This document shows, one piece after another, positions 1 through 8,848 of a stretch of 64,000 nucleotides of DNA. Each line of letters starts with the position of its first letter. Position 1 is the first letter of the stretch. The translations under genes were made by a program, and so were the position numbers. Origin of the DNA: Bin18 sp965242795 (GTDB lineage Bacteria > Desulfobacterota > Binatia > Bin18); assembly GCA_965242795.1 (NCBI GenBank), contig OZ251505.1, forward strand, positions 1,984,001-2,048,000, given 5' to 3'. Below the pieces are notes generated by a model. It worked only from the letters and a program-made list of their open reading frames with translations. It was not told the DNA's origin and ran no database searches.

Positions 1-1
1 G

Positions 2-709
2 CCTCCCCTGCCCCTGATGTTGCGACTGCATGCCAGCCTGCTGGCCGGACTGCCGGGGACGTTGTTCCTCGGCGTCATGGGACTGCTGTTCGTCGCGGCG
101 CCGGTCTCGGGCGCGGTCGTGTACGGGCCGTTCATGTGCCCGCTGCCGTTCGGAATGGTGCGGCGGGATCGGGCAACCCGCCTACGGTGGCTGGACCTGT
201 ACGACCTGCTCGGCATCGTCACCCTGGTTTGGGTGCTAGTGGTCGGCCTGACCTGGGTACCGCGGGAGGCCGTCACCGACGTCCCTGGTCTCGGGACAGA
301 GGTGGCCGAGACGCCACGCACCGCCGAGCCCGACTTGGAAGGAGGCTCCATCGCCTTTCCGGGCACACTGTTCGCCGGCCGGCACCGCTCATGCGCGGGG
401 GACACACCGCTGACCGAGCGGCTCGTCAAACCGGTACTGATCCACGCGCAGACCGGCACCCTGACCGCCGCCCGTGCCTTGCCCTGGTACGTCACCGAGC
501 TGCTGGTGTCGCAACCGCTCCACTTCGGCGACTCCGGCGGCCTGCCGCTCAAGATCCCCTGGGCCGCGCTGAATGTCGTCACGGTCCTCGTGCTCGTCAG
601 CGACCTGTATCTGTGGGGCAAACGGCGCAAGACCTGGGTCGAGGACCGCGCCCACACCGTGGCGGTCGACACGCCGGCCAGCGCCGCCAAGTGGGGAGGC
701 CCGGCATGA
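2..709 (+). CDS. PepSY-associated TM family protein, 3' part
   Basis: The reading frame is open to the left edge of the window, so the N-terminus is missing and the first internal ATG (position 17) is not the likely start. The visible part resembles the C-terminal half of PepSY-associated transmembrane proteins, inner-membrane proteins often linked to iron or siderophore handling. It has a hydrophobic helix just after the start of the visible part (LPGTLFLGVMGLLFVAAPVSG), an LRWLDLYDLLGIVTL segment typical of the family's next helix, a periplasmic-type stretch, and a final helix (ALNVVTVLVLVSDLYLW) followed by basic residues. The HFGDSGGLPLKI motif before the last helix is characteristic of this group. 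The stop overlaps an ATG of the next frame. Confidence 0.72.
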   Translation, partial: PPLPLMLRLHASLLAGLPGTLFLGVMGLLFVAAPVSGAVVYGPFMCPLPFGMVRRDRATRLRWLDLYDLLGIVTLVWVLVVGLTWVPREAVTDVPGLGTEVAETPRTAEPDLEGGSIAFPGTLFAGRHRSCAGDTPLTERLVKPVLIHAQTGTLTAARALPWYVTELLVSQPLHFGDSGGLPLKIPWAALNVVTVLVLVSDLYLWGKRRKTWVEDRAHTVAVDTPASAAKWGGPA

Positions 710-1017
710 ATGCCCGGCTCTGCAGGGGGCGGATATGGGCGCCTCCTGCCGCGTTCGGCCTGCTCTCGGCGCTGGTCGCCGACGGCGTGGAGGATGGGCT
801 GTCCTGGGCGGCGTTGGCCGCGCCGGCCGGCGTCTGTGTGCTGGGGGGAGGGGGGAGTACTACGCGTTCAGGTAATACGGGCCGTGCGGCCGACATGCTT
901 CCAACGCATGCGGCCGGCCATCGGCAGGATCGCAGGATATTGCCCACCGGGAGACGCCTGCGGTTGACTGGGCTTCCGGGTGTGGTAGAGATGTTCGCTA
1001 GTCCGACGCGGGTGTAG
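706..1017 (+). CDS. Small membrane protein ORF, doubtful or degraded 3' end
   Basis: This ORF starts at an ATG overlapping the stop of the PepSY-type gene (ATGA), the usual arrangement for a translationally coupled small membrane partner. The first about 45 residues are hydrophobic and look real (WAPPAAFGLLSALVADG and a second hydrophobic stretch). After a G-rich run near 842-857 the product becomes low-hydrophobicity and arginine-rich, and its stop lies inside the first ten bases of the tRNA gene, which is unlikely for an intact gene. I infer that the frame was lost in the G-rich run and that only the N-terminal half is genuine. Confidence 0.3.
   Translation: MNARLCRGRIWAPPAAFGLLSALVADGVEDGLSWAALAAPAGVCVLGGGGSTTRSGNTGRAADMLPTHAAGHRQDRRILPTGRRLRLTGLPGVVEMFASPTRV
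964..991 (+). promoter_or_regulatory. Candidate sigma-70 promoter of tRNA-Gly
   Basis: TTGACT at 964-969 matches the -35 consensus at five of six positions. It is followed after 16 bases by TAGAGA at 986-991, a weak -10. A start about 7 bases further on would lie just before the mature 5' end of the tRNA at 1008. Sequence inspection only. Confidence 0.35.
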
Positions 1018-1081
1018 CTCAGCTGGCTAGAGCGTGTGCTTGCCAAGCACAAGGTCGCCGGTTCGATCCCGGTCACCCGCT
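1008..1081 (+). tRNA. tRNA-Gly(GCC)
   Basis: A complete cloverleaf can be drawn. The acceptor stem GCGGGTG/CACCCGC pairs at all seven positions, the D-arm is GCTC/GAGC, and the anticodon stem TGTGC/GCACA encloses the loop TTGCCAA with anticodon GCC. The T-arm contains GGTTCGATCCC, and the discriminator base is T as expected for bacterial glycine tRNAs. CCA is not encoded. Such tRNA genes are common integration targets, and a tyrosine recombinase lies 3.1 kb downstream. Confidence 0.95.
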
Positions 1082-1161
1082 CTCCTCCTTCCCACACAGT
1101 AAACGAACGAAGAACGGGTGTTCTCATCCGAGAATCCTCCCCTAATCAGCACCTCCAAAGT

Positions 1162-1404
1162 GTCGGGGCAACCCCCGGGGGTTGCCCCGACAACGGCGTA
1201 ACGTTTGCGGGGCAGTCGTTGTTGGGGTGATCGGGGGGCGTAGGGGCAGGTGCCCGTGACCGTCCTGTTCGCTGGGTGACTCTGGGGGCGGGCAACCACC
1301 CTTCGACAGGCTCAGGGACCACAGGGGGTTGCCCCTACAACGGCGCGGCGTTTACGGGGCGGCATCGGCGGGTGTAGGGGCAGGCCCCCGTGCCTGCCCT
1401 TCCC
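1162..1404. repeat. Composite intergenic repeats after tRNA-Gly
   Basis: The gap between the tRNA and the DUF1302 pseudogene holds no gene. It contains a perfect 30-nt palindrome at 1162-1191 (arms GTCGGGGCAACCCCC and its complement). A composite module runs from about 1231 to 1342: a GTAGGGGCAGG-type element, a spacer, then CCCTTCGACAGGCTCAGGG and TTGCCCCTAC. Another GTAGGGGCAGGCCCCCGTG-type element lies at about 1374-1403. The same module recurs near 5344-5443. Confidence 0.75.
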
Positions 1405-1463
1405 CGCAGCGACACACCCGAACGACAAGACGGCAATGCGGCACTCGACACAGTACAGCCAGA

Positions 1464-1498
1464 ATGAAAAACGGGCGGCCTCTGGCGAGACCGCCCGT
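1464..1498 (-). terminator. Rho-independent terminator downstream of DUF1302 pseudogene
   Basis: On the minus strand an 8-bp GC stem (ACGGGCGG pairing with CCGCCCGT, 1471-1498) is followed directly by a run of five T residues. It lies about 55 bases after the stop codon of the minus-strand DUF1302 gene remnant. Confidence 0.75.
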
Positions 1499-1554
1499 CG
1501 GGGCAGATCGGGGTGGGGGAGAGGCGAAGAATCTTTCGCCCCTCCGGGGGAGGA

Positions 1555-3248
1555 TTACAGCAGGTAGTACTGCAACCGGAACCACACCGTGTCGCGGTCC
1601 GCGTAGTAGTTGAGTAGCGACCCGACGTCGTTGGTGCTGCCCGGATAGATGGCCGCCCCCACGAACAGGTCCAGGTTGCGGATCAGCCAGTCGTGCCAGT
1701 ACGTCTGCGCCAGGATGACCGGCTGCTTGTCGTTGACCGAATAGCCCACCGCGAACAGCGGCTCCAGCTTCCCGCGGAAATAGAAGCCGGACGTGCCGAA
1801 CGTGGACAACTGCTCCCAGCGCTGCATCCGGTCGCGTGGCGCGTTGGTCACCACGTTGATGCCCGACGGCCGGTTGTTGTTCTGGTAGGTCGTCAGCGCC
1901 TGGAAGGTGTAGAACGTGGCCTGGTCGCCGATGCCGCCCGGCAACCGCTTCGTCCACGCCATGCCCGGCAGACTGCCCAGCGACTGGATCAGGTCGAAGC
2001 CGATCATGCTGCGCCAGACCGACGTGCCCGTCTTGATCCGGGCACCGTTGATCTTCGGACCCGGACACACGTTGACGCCCGGGGCACAGGGGTTGCCTTC
2101 CGCGTCGTGGTGCGGGCCGGTAATCAGATCGTTCACCGCTTCCTCGCGGGTCATCCCGTTGTCCGCGGCATATTGATCCACCGCCTGCGCGGTCGTCATG
2201 CCGTCGCCATCCGGGTCACGCATCCCGAATTCGCCGTCCAGCGAAGCCAGGTAATTCTTGCGCGCGGCGTCCAACTTGGCGTCGAAGTGCACCTGATCGC
2301 GCCCGCCGTAGTTCGCGCCGCCGAAGTTGCGCGGCTCGTTGGTGGACCAGCTCTGCTCGACCCGGAACACCGCGCCCGTGTAGTCGAAGTCGTTGTAGGT
2401 CAACGTGAACCCGAAGACGTTCGTCCACGGGTAGAAGTGGCCGACCTCGAAACACGCCGTCGAGGTCCGGTCGTTCTCGGTGTTGCCGTCCTGGCTGTAG
2501 CCGTACATGTCCACGCCGCTGAAGAACGTGGCCCGGTTCTCTTTGAAGCAACGGTCCAGCGAACGCCGGAACGCGTTGATGTGCTCGGCGTCGCCAGCGG
2601 CCCATTTTTCCGAATCAAAGATGAAGGTTCCGCCAGGCGCGCCTGCCATGGTACCACTGAAGCTGCCCATTCGTCGTCCGTATGAGTCCAACCGGCCGAG
2701 GCCGTCGTCGTGGTCGCGTCCGAAGAAGGAGGGCAGGTCGAACAGCGCGGCGCCTTCGACAGCCGGTTTCCCATCACGTCCCCGAAGTCCACGTCCAGGT
2801 TCATCTCCCGAAACCCGTTCTCCGGGAACGTGAACGATTTGTGCTGGTTCTTGATGTGGTGCGGATACGTGTCGTCGTATTTGTCGCGCACCATAAACAC
2901 GGGGTCGAACCGCCCGCGGTACATGAAGGAGAAGTCGGCGCGCCGCACGCCCGGAATCTTGATGTTCTTGCCGAACAGGCCGCGATCGACTTCCACCAAG
3001 TCCTGATACTCGTACTCGACGCGCAACTCGTTGCGCCACTGCACCCACTCGAAGTTGTCGGTGGGATCGTTGTGGAACTGGAACGTGTGCTGCATTTCGT
3101 ACACGACCTGGATTTCCGAGTTGCCCACGCGGATCGTCGCGTCCGCCGGCCCGGCGTGCCACGCGACTCCCGCGGCCACGACCAGCCCGGTCAGGAGTGC
3201 TTTCCAGCCAGCCTGCTGCGTGCGTTGCTTCCCTTGACGTCCGTCCAT
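1555..3248 (-). pseudogene. DUF1302 family outer-membrane protein, internal deletion and frameshift
   Basis: A paralogue of the intact gene at 6380-8752, in inverted orientation. The start (ATG at 3246-3248 after GGAGGG) and signal peptide are preserved, and the first about 165 residues run through IRVGNSEIQVVYEMQ to the MGNRLS motif near 2765. The sequence then jumps, in another frame, to the region matching about residue 390 of the intact copy (LPSFFGRDHDDGLGRLDSYG) and continues to the intact C-terminus (DTVWFRLQYYLL). About 0.66 kb is missing relative to the paralogue and the two parts are out of frame, so no full-length product is expected. A terminator follows. DUF1302 proteins are predicted outer-membrane beta-rich proteins found with DUF1329, YCF48 and MMPL genes, all of which occur downstream here. 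Confidence 0.88.
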
Positions 3249-3665
3249 CGCAATCCCTCCTGTCACGAATCTTTTCCCCCCGGCCCGATCCGCCGGCGGA
3301 TGGTGTGCTGCCCTGACTCCCCTCCGTGGTAATGCGGCTTACCGACGACAAAGGCCGGCAGGGGCGGCATCCTGCGGACGGCGCACTATGCCTTGCACCG
3401 CTTCCAAACATTTCGATCGTCTTTCCCTTCAATTACTCCCCCCTTGAGGGGGAGTCGAAGCCGCCAAGCCGTAGGCGGCGGCTGAGGTGGGGGGTCCGCG
3501 TGGCTACGACGAAAGCGAATACATCCGTTTACAGCCCCCCCCCTCTGCCCCCTTCCGTCCCCTCTCCCCTGGTGGGAGAGGGTTAGGGAGAGGGGGAGGT
3601 TAGGAGCGCATCCACCGTCTGGCGTTCGTCGGAGATGGGCGCCTCCTTCGCCTGGATTCCTGCTT

Positions 3666-3826
3666 CCGCAGGAATGACGGTGGGAGGGCAGGAATGACGA
3701 GGGCGAGATGACGAGGGCGGGATGGCGGGAATGATGGGGGTAGGGTGGCAGGAATGACGAGGGCGGGGTGGCGGGAGTGGTGAAGACAGGGTGGCAGGAG
3801 GGGTGAGGACGGGATTACGGAGTGAT
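3666..3826. repeat. Degenerate G-rich tandem repeat
   Basis: A run of imperfect units of about 20-25 bases built around GGCAGGAATGACGAGGGCGGG is repeated at least six times with drift (ggaatgacgg, gaatgacgagggcg, ggaatgatggggg). It is purine-rich on the plus strand. No coding potential is evident. Confidence 0.6.
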
Positions 3827-3912
3827 GAAAGAGAGACAGCGCGGCATGGGAATTTCTGAGCGGAGAGTGCGGCTCCGGTTTGAACTTTCTTGGCCGGTTC
3901 GATGCTGTCGGA

Positions 3913-4140
3913 GGACCCTCACCCTAGCCCTCTCCCAGAGGGAGAGGGGACAAAAGACGAAGGAGAGGGGAAGCTTCTCTGTCTAGTTTTTGAGCCTGTT
4001 GACGGGGTGAAGCTTTCTTTTACTCCGTCAACCTTTCGATCCTTCGACACGCTCGGGACCCCCACAAGTTCCAGATGGGGTTCCATCGCTCCCTCCATCC
4101 GATCCCCTCTCCCTCTGGGAGAGGGCTAGGGTGAGGGTCC
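3913..4140. repeat. 38-bp perfect inverted repeat flanking 152 bp
   Basis: Bases 3913-3950 are exactly the reverse complement of 4103-4140. Each arm is a copy of the CCCTCTCCC-type dispersed repeat (GGACCCTCACCCTAGCCC as left end). The 152-bp interior carries no ORF of note and one CCTTCGACACGCTCGGGAC-type repeat. The unit ends 74 bases from the stop of the tyrosine recombinase gene. The structure resembles a small non-autonomous element, but no target-site duplication was identified. The rest of 3249-4214 contains only further dispersed repeats (about 3435-3600). Confidence 0.75.
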
Positions 4141-4214
4141 CCGCCACCTCAAAGCACCCCGAAAATCTCGAATCGACACACCACCCCAGTCACCCCGGCG
4201 CGGCGGTCATCGCC

Positions 4215-5204
4215 CTACAGAAACGCGCTGCCGGCATGGTCGTCGAACGAATCCGCGTCGCGGATGTACTTCATCACGGTCGCCGGATTACGGTGCCGCG
4301 TGATCTCCATGATCTTGTCCAGCCGCGCGCGATGCGCCGCGGCGCTCGTCACGAATCCGGCGCGTAGCGAATGGCCCGACACGTCGCGCGCGTCCAGCCC
4401 GATGGCCGCGGCATACGTCTTGATGAGACGCGGAACGTCGCTGTGATGCAGCGGCCGACCGGCGAGTTCCCCGCCCCGACGCACGGCCTGGAACAGAAAC
4501 CCCTGCCCGATGCCGGATTCCTCCAGCCAGGCGCGCAGCCGCGCAATCGGCCTGATCCGCTTGCCCTCCGGCACGGCGATGCACTGCCCGCGGCCCCGCT
4601 GGTCCGTCTTCGACCGGCGGATGGTGACCAACATCCGCTGTGCGCCCGTGCCGGTCGTCGGATCGAGAAAGGCTACGTCCCCGACCGTCAGCCCGCAGAT
4701 TTCCGAGCGCCGCAACGCATACGAAAATCCGATGGCCAGCATGGCTGCGTCCCGCCGCGCGATGCGCCGCCGCGCCGGGCTTGCGGCGCGCACGTCGCAG
4801 ACGCGCAACATCCGCTCGACCTCGAATTCCCGGAGCGCCTTCACTCGGCGACACCCCGCGCCGTTCGTGCGCGCCAGCCCTTTCAGCACCGCCTCGACCT
4901 CGACGCCGTGCGCGGGCGAGGGCGTACCCGCCTCTCGATACTTGCGGTTGATCGCGCTGCGATACAGTGCCAGCGTAGCAGACGACACCGGCACGCCCGG
5001 CCTGGTAGTGGCGCGTGACGAGCGGGGCACGGTGCCCACGTGGATGAGGAACTCGCCCACGTCCACGGGCGTAGCGGACAGCGGATCGATGCCGTGCGCC
5101 CGGCAATAGGCGCAGAATCGATTCCAGCCCTTCGCGTAGGCGCGGCGGGTATTGTCCGCGAGGGCGGAATCCAACGCCTCGCCGATGGTCGTCACGCGCG
5201 ACAT
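4215..5204 (-). CDS. Tyrosine recombinase / integrase
   Basis: A 329-residue site-specific recombinase of the phage integrase family. The N-terminal SAM-like core-binding domain (about 8-110) includes NTRRAYAKGWNRFCAYC. The catalytic domain (about 120-320) shows the full active-site set: Arg165 in ALRRSEI, Lys199 in RRSKTDQ, His278 and Arg281 in SGHSLRAG, His304 in ITRHRN and the nucleophile Tyr313 in VMKYIR. The start is the ATG preceded by AAGGAG at proper spacing; an in-frame upstream extension to 5318 lacks a ribosome-binding site and runs into repeat DNA. The length is typical of XerC/D-like and mobile-element recombinases. It sits alone between two inverted DUF1302 copies and many inverted repeats. 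Its target is unknown. Confidence 0.92.
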   Translation of the reverse strand: MSRVTTIGEALDSALADNTRRAYAKGWNRFCAYCRAHGIDPLSATPVDVGEFLIHVGTVPRSSRATTRPGVPVSSATLALYRSAINRKYREAGTPSPAHGVEVEAVLKGLARTNGAGCRRVKALREFEVERMLRVCDVRAASPARRRIARRDAAMLAIGFSYALRRSEICGLTVGDVAFLDPTTGTGAQRMLVTIRRSKTDQRGRGQCIAVPEGKRIRPIARLRAWLEESGIGQGFLFQAVRRGGELAGRPLHHSDVPRLIKTYAAAIGLDARDVSGHSLRAGFVTSAAAHRARLDKIMEITRHRNPATVMKYIRDADSFDDHAGSAFL

Positions 5205-5237
5205 GCAGCACTCCTTATTTCCTTTTTCCTCCGGGAG

Positions 5238-6260
5238 AGGGTTGGGGCCTGCCCCGGATCTGATCCGGGAGAGAGGGTTCGAACGATTGCACCTCCAATT
5301 TCGGACACGTCCCACCACGGCCGCCCCGCACGCCCCAATCCATGTAGGGGCAGGCCCCTGTGCCTGCCCTGTTCGTCATGTAGCCGCGGCGGAGGGCAAC
5401 CACCCTTCGACAGGCTCAGGGACCACAGGGGCCTGCCCCTACAAAACGGACTCCTGCCAGTCCCCTAAGCCGACCGTAGGGCCAGGGTGAGAGGTTTAAA
5501 GAAGAAGACAAGCGCACGGGCGCCGCGGCGTTCCCCCCCTAAGTTCGTTGAGCTTGTCGAAACGAACCCCGAGGTCACCGCAGCCCCGGGCATTGCGGGG
5601 ACCCCTGCCTTACTCCCTTCTCTATAGAGAGTGGGTTTGACTCCTTCTTCTTTCCGTTCCCGCTCCCCTGCCCCTGAACAGGCGGTGCTCTGAGCTTGGT
5701 CCCCAAGCCGATAGAGGGCCGGGGTGTAGGGCGAAGGCTGGGGGTAACATCGGGGTTCGTTTCGACAGGCTCAACGAACTTGGGGATCGGAAGGTCTCCG
5801 AGAAGACGGCCCCGAACCCCCGAAAAAGTCACGGTCGGGGGGCTGCACCAATCCGTGTAGGGCTCTCCCCCTGCAACGGCCCGCCTGTTCGACCGCGTGG
5901 ACACACGAACCACTCCGTGTAGGGGCAACCCCGTGTGGTGGTACTGGTATTTCGTGGCCATCAGCACGAACCACTCCGTGTAGGGGCAACCCCCTGTGGT
6001 TGCCCTCCGCCGCGGCTACATGGCGAACAGGGCAACCACAGTGGGTTGCCCCTACAAAACAGGCCGGGGTGAAGGGCGAGGGCTCGGGGTGACGTCGGGG
6101 TTCGTTTCGACAAGCTCAACGAACTTGGGGATCGGAAGGTCTTCGAGGAGACAGCCCCGAACCCCCGAAAAAATCACCGTCGAGGGGTTGCAAAACTGGT
6201 TTTTCGGCGCTACGGCTCCTTCCCTAGTCACACCGGCCCGGCAGCGTTGCGGGCCGGTGA
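5238..6260. repeat. Mosaic repeat region between recombinase and DUF1302 gene
   Basis: No gene is supported here. Contents: a composite module at 5344-5443 like that at 1231-1342; a 34-bp inverted repeat (5367-5400 versus 5999-6032, 33 of 34 matching); a direct repeat of about 120 bp (about 5719-5840 and 6063-6185) containing GTTCGTTTCGACA(A/G)GCTCAACGAAC; and a short direct repeat (about 5904-5938 and 5964-5998, CACGAACCACTCCGTGTAGG). Related elements occur across the window. Confidence 0.75.
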
Positions 6261-6278
6261 ACCTCGAGAAAGGGGGGG

Positions 6279-6379
6279 CTGTCGTCGGCAAGCCGCATAC
6301 CGCGGAGGGGAGTCAGGGCAACACACCATCCGCCGGCCGATCGGGCCGGGGGAAAAGATTCGTGACAGGAGGGACTGCG
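6279..6379 (+). promoter_or_regulatory. Conserved upstream region shared by both DUF1302 copies
   Basis: The 101 bases before the intact DUF1302 start match, with few differences, the region upstream of the inverted copy (about 3249-3349 on the minus strand). This includes GGAGGGGAGTCAGGGCA, CACACCATCCGCCGGC and the AGGAGGGA ribosome-binding site. Homology stops abruptly further upstream, so the duplicated unit carried its leader. Any promoter in it would be shared by both copies. Confidence 0.6.
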
Positions 6380-8752
6380 ATGGACGGACGTCAAGGGAAG
6401 CAACGCACGCAGCGGGGAGGCTGGAAAGCGCTCCTGACCGGGCTGGTCGTGGCCGCGGGAGTCGCGTGGCACGCCGGGCCGGCGGACGCGACGATCCGGG
6501 TGGGCAACTCGGAAATCCAGGTCGTGTACGAAATGCAGCACACGTTCCAGTTCCGCAACGACCCCACCGACAACTTCGAGTGGGTGCAGTGGCGCAACGA
6601 ACTGCGCGTCGAGTACGAGTATCAGGACTTGGTGGAAGTCGATCGCGGCCTGTTCGGCAAGAACATCAAGATTCCGGGCGTGCGGCGCGCCGACTTCTCG
6701 CTCATGTACCGCGGGCGGTTCGACCCCGTGTATATGGTGCGCGACAAATACGACGACATGTATCCGGGCTATATCAAGGGCGACAAGTCGTTCATGTTCC
6801 CGGAGAACGGATTTCGGGAGATGAACCTGGACGTGGATTTCGGGGACGTGATGGGGAACCGGCTGTCCATGAAGCTGGGGCGGCAGCAGATCGTGTGGGG
6901 CGAATCGGACCTGTTCCGATCCCTGGACATCGTGAACCCGTTGCGGATCGATCAGAGCGGATTCATCGGGGAAGCGTTCGAGGACTTTCGGACGCCGATC
7001 TGGGCGGTGAAGTTCCTGTACGACTTGGGGAACATCGGGAGTTTCATCTCGAACGCGGGGCTGGAGGTGTTCTACACGCCGCGCTGGCGGCCGATCACGC
7101 AGCACTTCGTGCTGGAAGGCGGCTGGAGTGGGCTCAAGTACACGGACCCCAACTATGTCGGGGATGCGAGGGACCACTACCGCGAGTCAACCACCTCGCC
7201 CGGCATTCTGACGACCAAGGGCGTGCCTTGGGCCCCGTACAAGGACTGGACGCGCATCCGGCATCCGTGGTCGCTCTTCCGGGTGGGCAGGAACGGCAAT
7301 CGGCACGCGCCGGATTGGGGTTCCAGCGAGCTCGGTCCTAATGTGGACGGGGGGGCTGAAGGAGAACCTGAAGGGTCGCGTGAAGGGGGGCCTGTTCACA
7401 CCAACTTCGTGTGGAACATCGGCGGCGGCGGAAAACACACACACATGATTCGCGGCACCAAGTGGGAAAACAGCATGGTCGGCGCGCGTTTCATGGGCAA
7501 AGCATTCGAGAGCCTGGATTTCACCCTCAACTACATCTACAAGCGGACCGACCCCGCCTCGTTCTTCGATTTCGAATCGGCCTTCGGAACTCCCGGGAAC
7601 GGGCTGGGTGAGGTGGATAGATACGGACGTCGCGAAGGAAGTCTGAACCCGAACCTCCCCATATTCTCGAGGGCGGCAGAGGTAATATCGGGGGATCAGG
7701 ATGCCATCAATAATTTTCAAGACATCCTGGACCACTGCAGCAGAGACGGCGGGGCCGCTTACCTCCTCAACGTGGATATGTACGGGTACAGCAGTGATGA
7801 GGACGGCAACCCGAACAACGACCGCAGCCATAGCTTCTGCTTCCAGACCGGCCACTATTATCCGTGGACGAACGTCTTCGGGTTTACGCTGACGTACAAC
7901 GACTTCGACTATACCGGCGCGGTCTTTCGGGTGGAGCAGAGCTGGTCCACCAACGAGCCGCGCAACTTCGGCCCCGCGGCACAGGCCGTTGCTGGTGATA
8001 GTTGGAGCCAGTGGAACACCAACCTCCAAAACGCGAGGGAGAACTATCTCGCCCGCATCGAGAATCCCTCGAACGAGGAGGAGATGGGGTATCAACAGGC
8101 GGTTGACCAGTACGTCGAGGAAAACGGTCTGAACAACCGCCGGGAAGCCGTCTTCGGGACGGACACCGTGGATCCCCTCGTTCCCACGCCGTACACCGAC
8201 TCGTTAGGCAACCCCTGCCAGCCGGGTCTAGGGTTTTGTATCGACAGGAAACTGCTCCGCCGCCGCATCAAGACGGGCAGTTCGATCTGGCGGAGCATGA
8301 TCGGTTTCGACCTGATCCAATCGATCGGGAGTCTGCCGGGCATGTCGTGGGCGAGGCGGCTGCCGGGCGGCATCGGCGACCAGGCGACGTTCTATACGTT
8401 CCAGGCGCTGACGACCTACCAGAACAACAACCGCCCGTCGTACGTCCATGCGGGCACGAACGCGCCGTTCAACCGCCACTACCGTTGGGAACAGGTGTAC
8501 ACGTTCGGGCTGTCGGGCTTCTACTTCCGCGGCAAGCTGGAGCCGTTGCTCGCATACGGCTATTCGGTCAACGGCGAGCAGTCGGTCGTCCTGGCGCAGA
8601 CGTACTGGCACGACTGGCTGATCCGCAACCTGGACCTGTTCGTGGGCGCGGCGATCTATCCGGGCAGCATGAACCGGGTCGATGGGTCGTTCCTCAACTA
8701 CTACGCCGACCGCGACACGGTATGGTTCCGGCTGCAGTACTACCTGCTGTAG
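6380..8752 (+). CDS. DUF1302 family outer-membrane protein, intact
   Basis: A 790-residue predicted outer-membrane protein. The start is the ATG preceded by AGGAGGGA; the frame is open further upstream but only through repeat DNA. The N-terminus has basic residues and a hydrophobic core (ALLTGLVVAAGVAWHAG) with a likely cleavage after ADA near residue 38. The mature part is rich in Trp, Tyr and alternating polar/non-polar strands and ends in DTVWFRLQYYLL, an aromatic C-terminal strand as in beta-barrel proteins. The N-terminal strands (IQVVYEMQHTFQF) and MGNRLSMKLGRQQIVWGESD segment are typical of the DUF1302 family. That family recurrently accompanies DUF1329, YCF48-like and MMPL proteins in systems thought to move hydrophobic molecules; the substrate is unknown. 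It is longer than the usual 550-700 residues. Confidence 0.85.
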   Translation: MDGRQGKQRTQRGGWKALLTGLVVAAGVAWHAGPADATIRVGNSEIQVVYEMQHTFQFRNDPTDNFEWVQWRNELRVEYEYQDLVEVDRGLFGKNIKIPGVRRADFSLMYRGRFDPVYMVRDKYDDMYPGYIKGDKSFMFPENGFREMNLDVDFGDVMGNRLSMKLGRQQIVWGESDLFRSLDIVNPLRIDQSGFIGEAFEDFRTPIWAVKFLYDLGNIGSFISNAGLEVFYTPRWRPITQHFVLEGGWSGLKYTDPNYVGDARDHYRESTTSPGILTTKGVPWAPYKDWTRIRHPWSLFRVGRNGNRHAPDWGSSELGPNVDGGAEGEPEGSREGGPVHTNFVWNIGGGGKHTHMIRGTKWENSMVGARFMGKAFESLDFTLNYIYKRTDPASFFDFESAFGTPGNGLGEVDRYGRREGSLNPNLPIFSRAAEVISGDQDAINNFQDILDHCSRDGGAAYLLNVDMYGYSSDEDGNPNNDRSHSFCFQTGHYYPWTNVFGFTLTYNDFDYTGAVFRVEQSWSTNEPRNFGPAAQAVAGDSWSQWNTNLQNARENYLARIENPSNEEEMGYQQAVDQYVEENGLNNRREAVFGTDTVDPLVPTPYTDSLGNPCQPGLGFCIDRKLLRRRIKTGSSIWRSMIGFDLIQSIGSLPGMSWARRLPGGIGDQATFYTFQALTTYQNNNRPSYVHAGTNAPFNRHYRWEQVYTFGLSGFYFRGKLEPLLAYGYSVNGEQSVVLAQTYWHDWLIRNLDLFVGAAIYPGSMNRVDGSFLNYYADRDTVWFRLQYYLL

Positions 8753-8766
8753 CCGCCTAACCGGCG

Positions 8767-8789
8767 GGGGCGGGCGTCACGCCCGCCCC
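8767..8789 (+). terminator. Hairpin after DUF1302 gene
   Basis: A perfect 10-bp stem (GGGGCGGGCG pairing with CGCCCGCCCC) with a 3-base loop starts 14 bases after the stop. The following tract is only pyrimidine-rich rather than a clean T run, so termination strength is uncertain. Confidence 0.5.
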
Positions 8790-8848
8790 GTCCTCCCCTG
8801 TCTTCTTGCAGAATAATCTGAAGGGGGGGAGAGTATGAGAACTAACGT

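Noticed and set aside
3666..3826. Possible CRISPR or coding repeat
   Set aside because: Units are degenerate, of variable length and without spacers or an open frame.
4131..4367. Small plus-strand ORF at the recombinase 3' end
   Set aside because: Antisense to the catalytic domain of the recombinase and begins in a repeat arm.
5996..6379. N-terminal extension of the DUF1302 protein in the same frame
   Set aside because: Passes through dispersed repeats, lacks a ribosome-binding site, and would bury the signal peptide.
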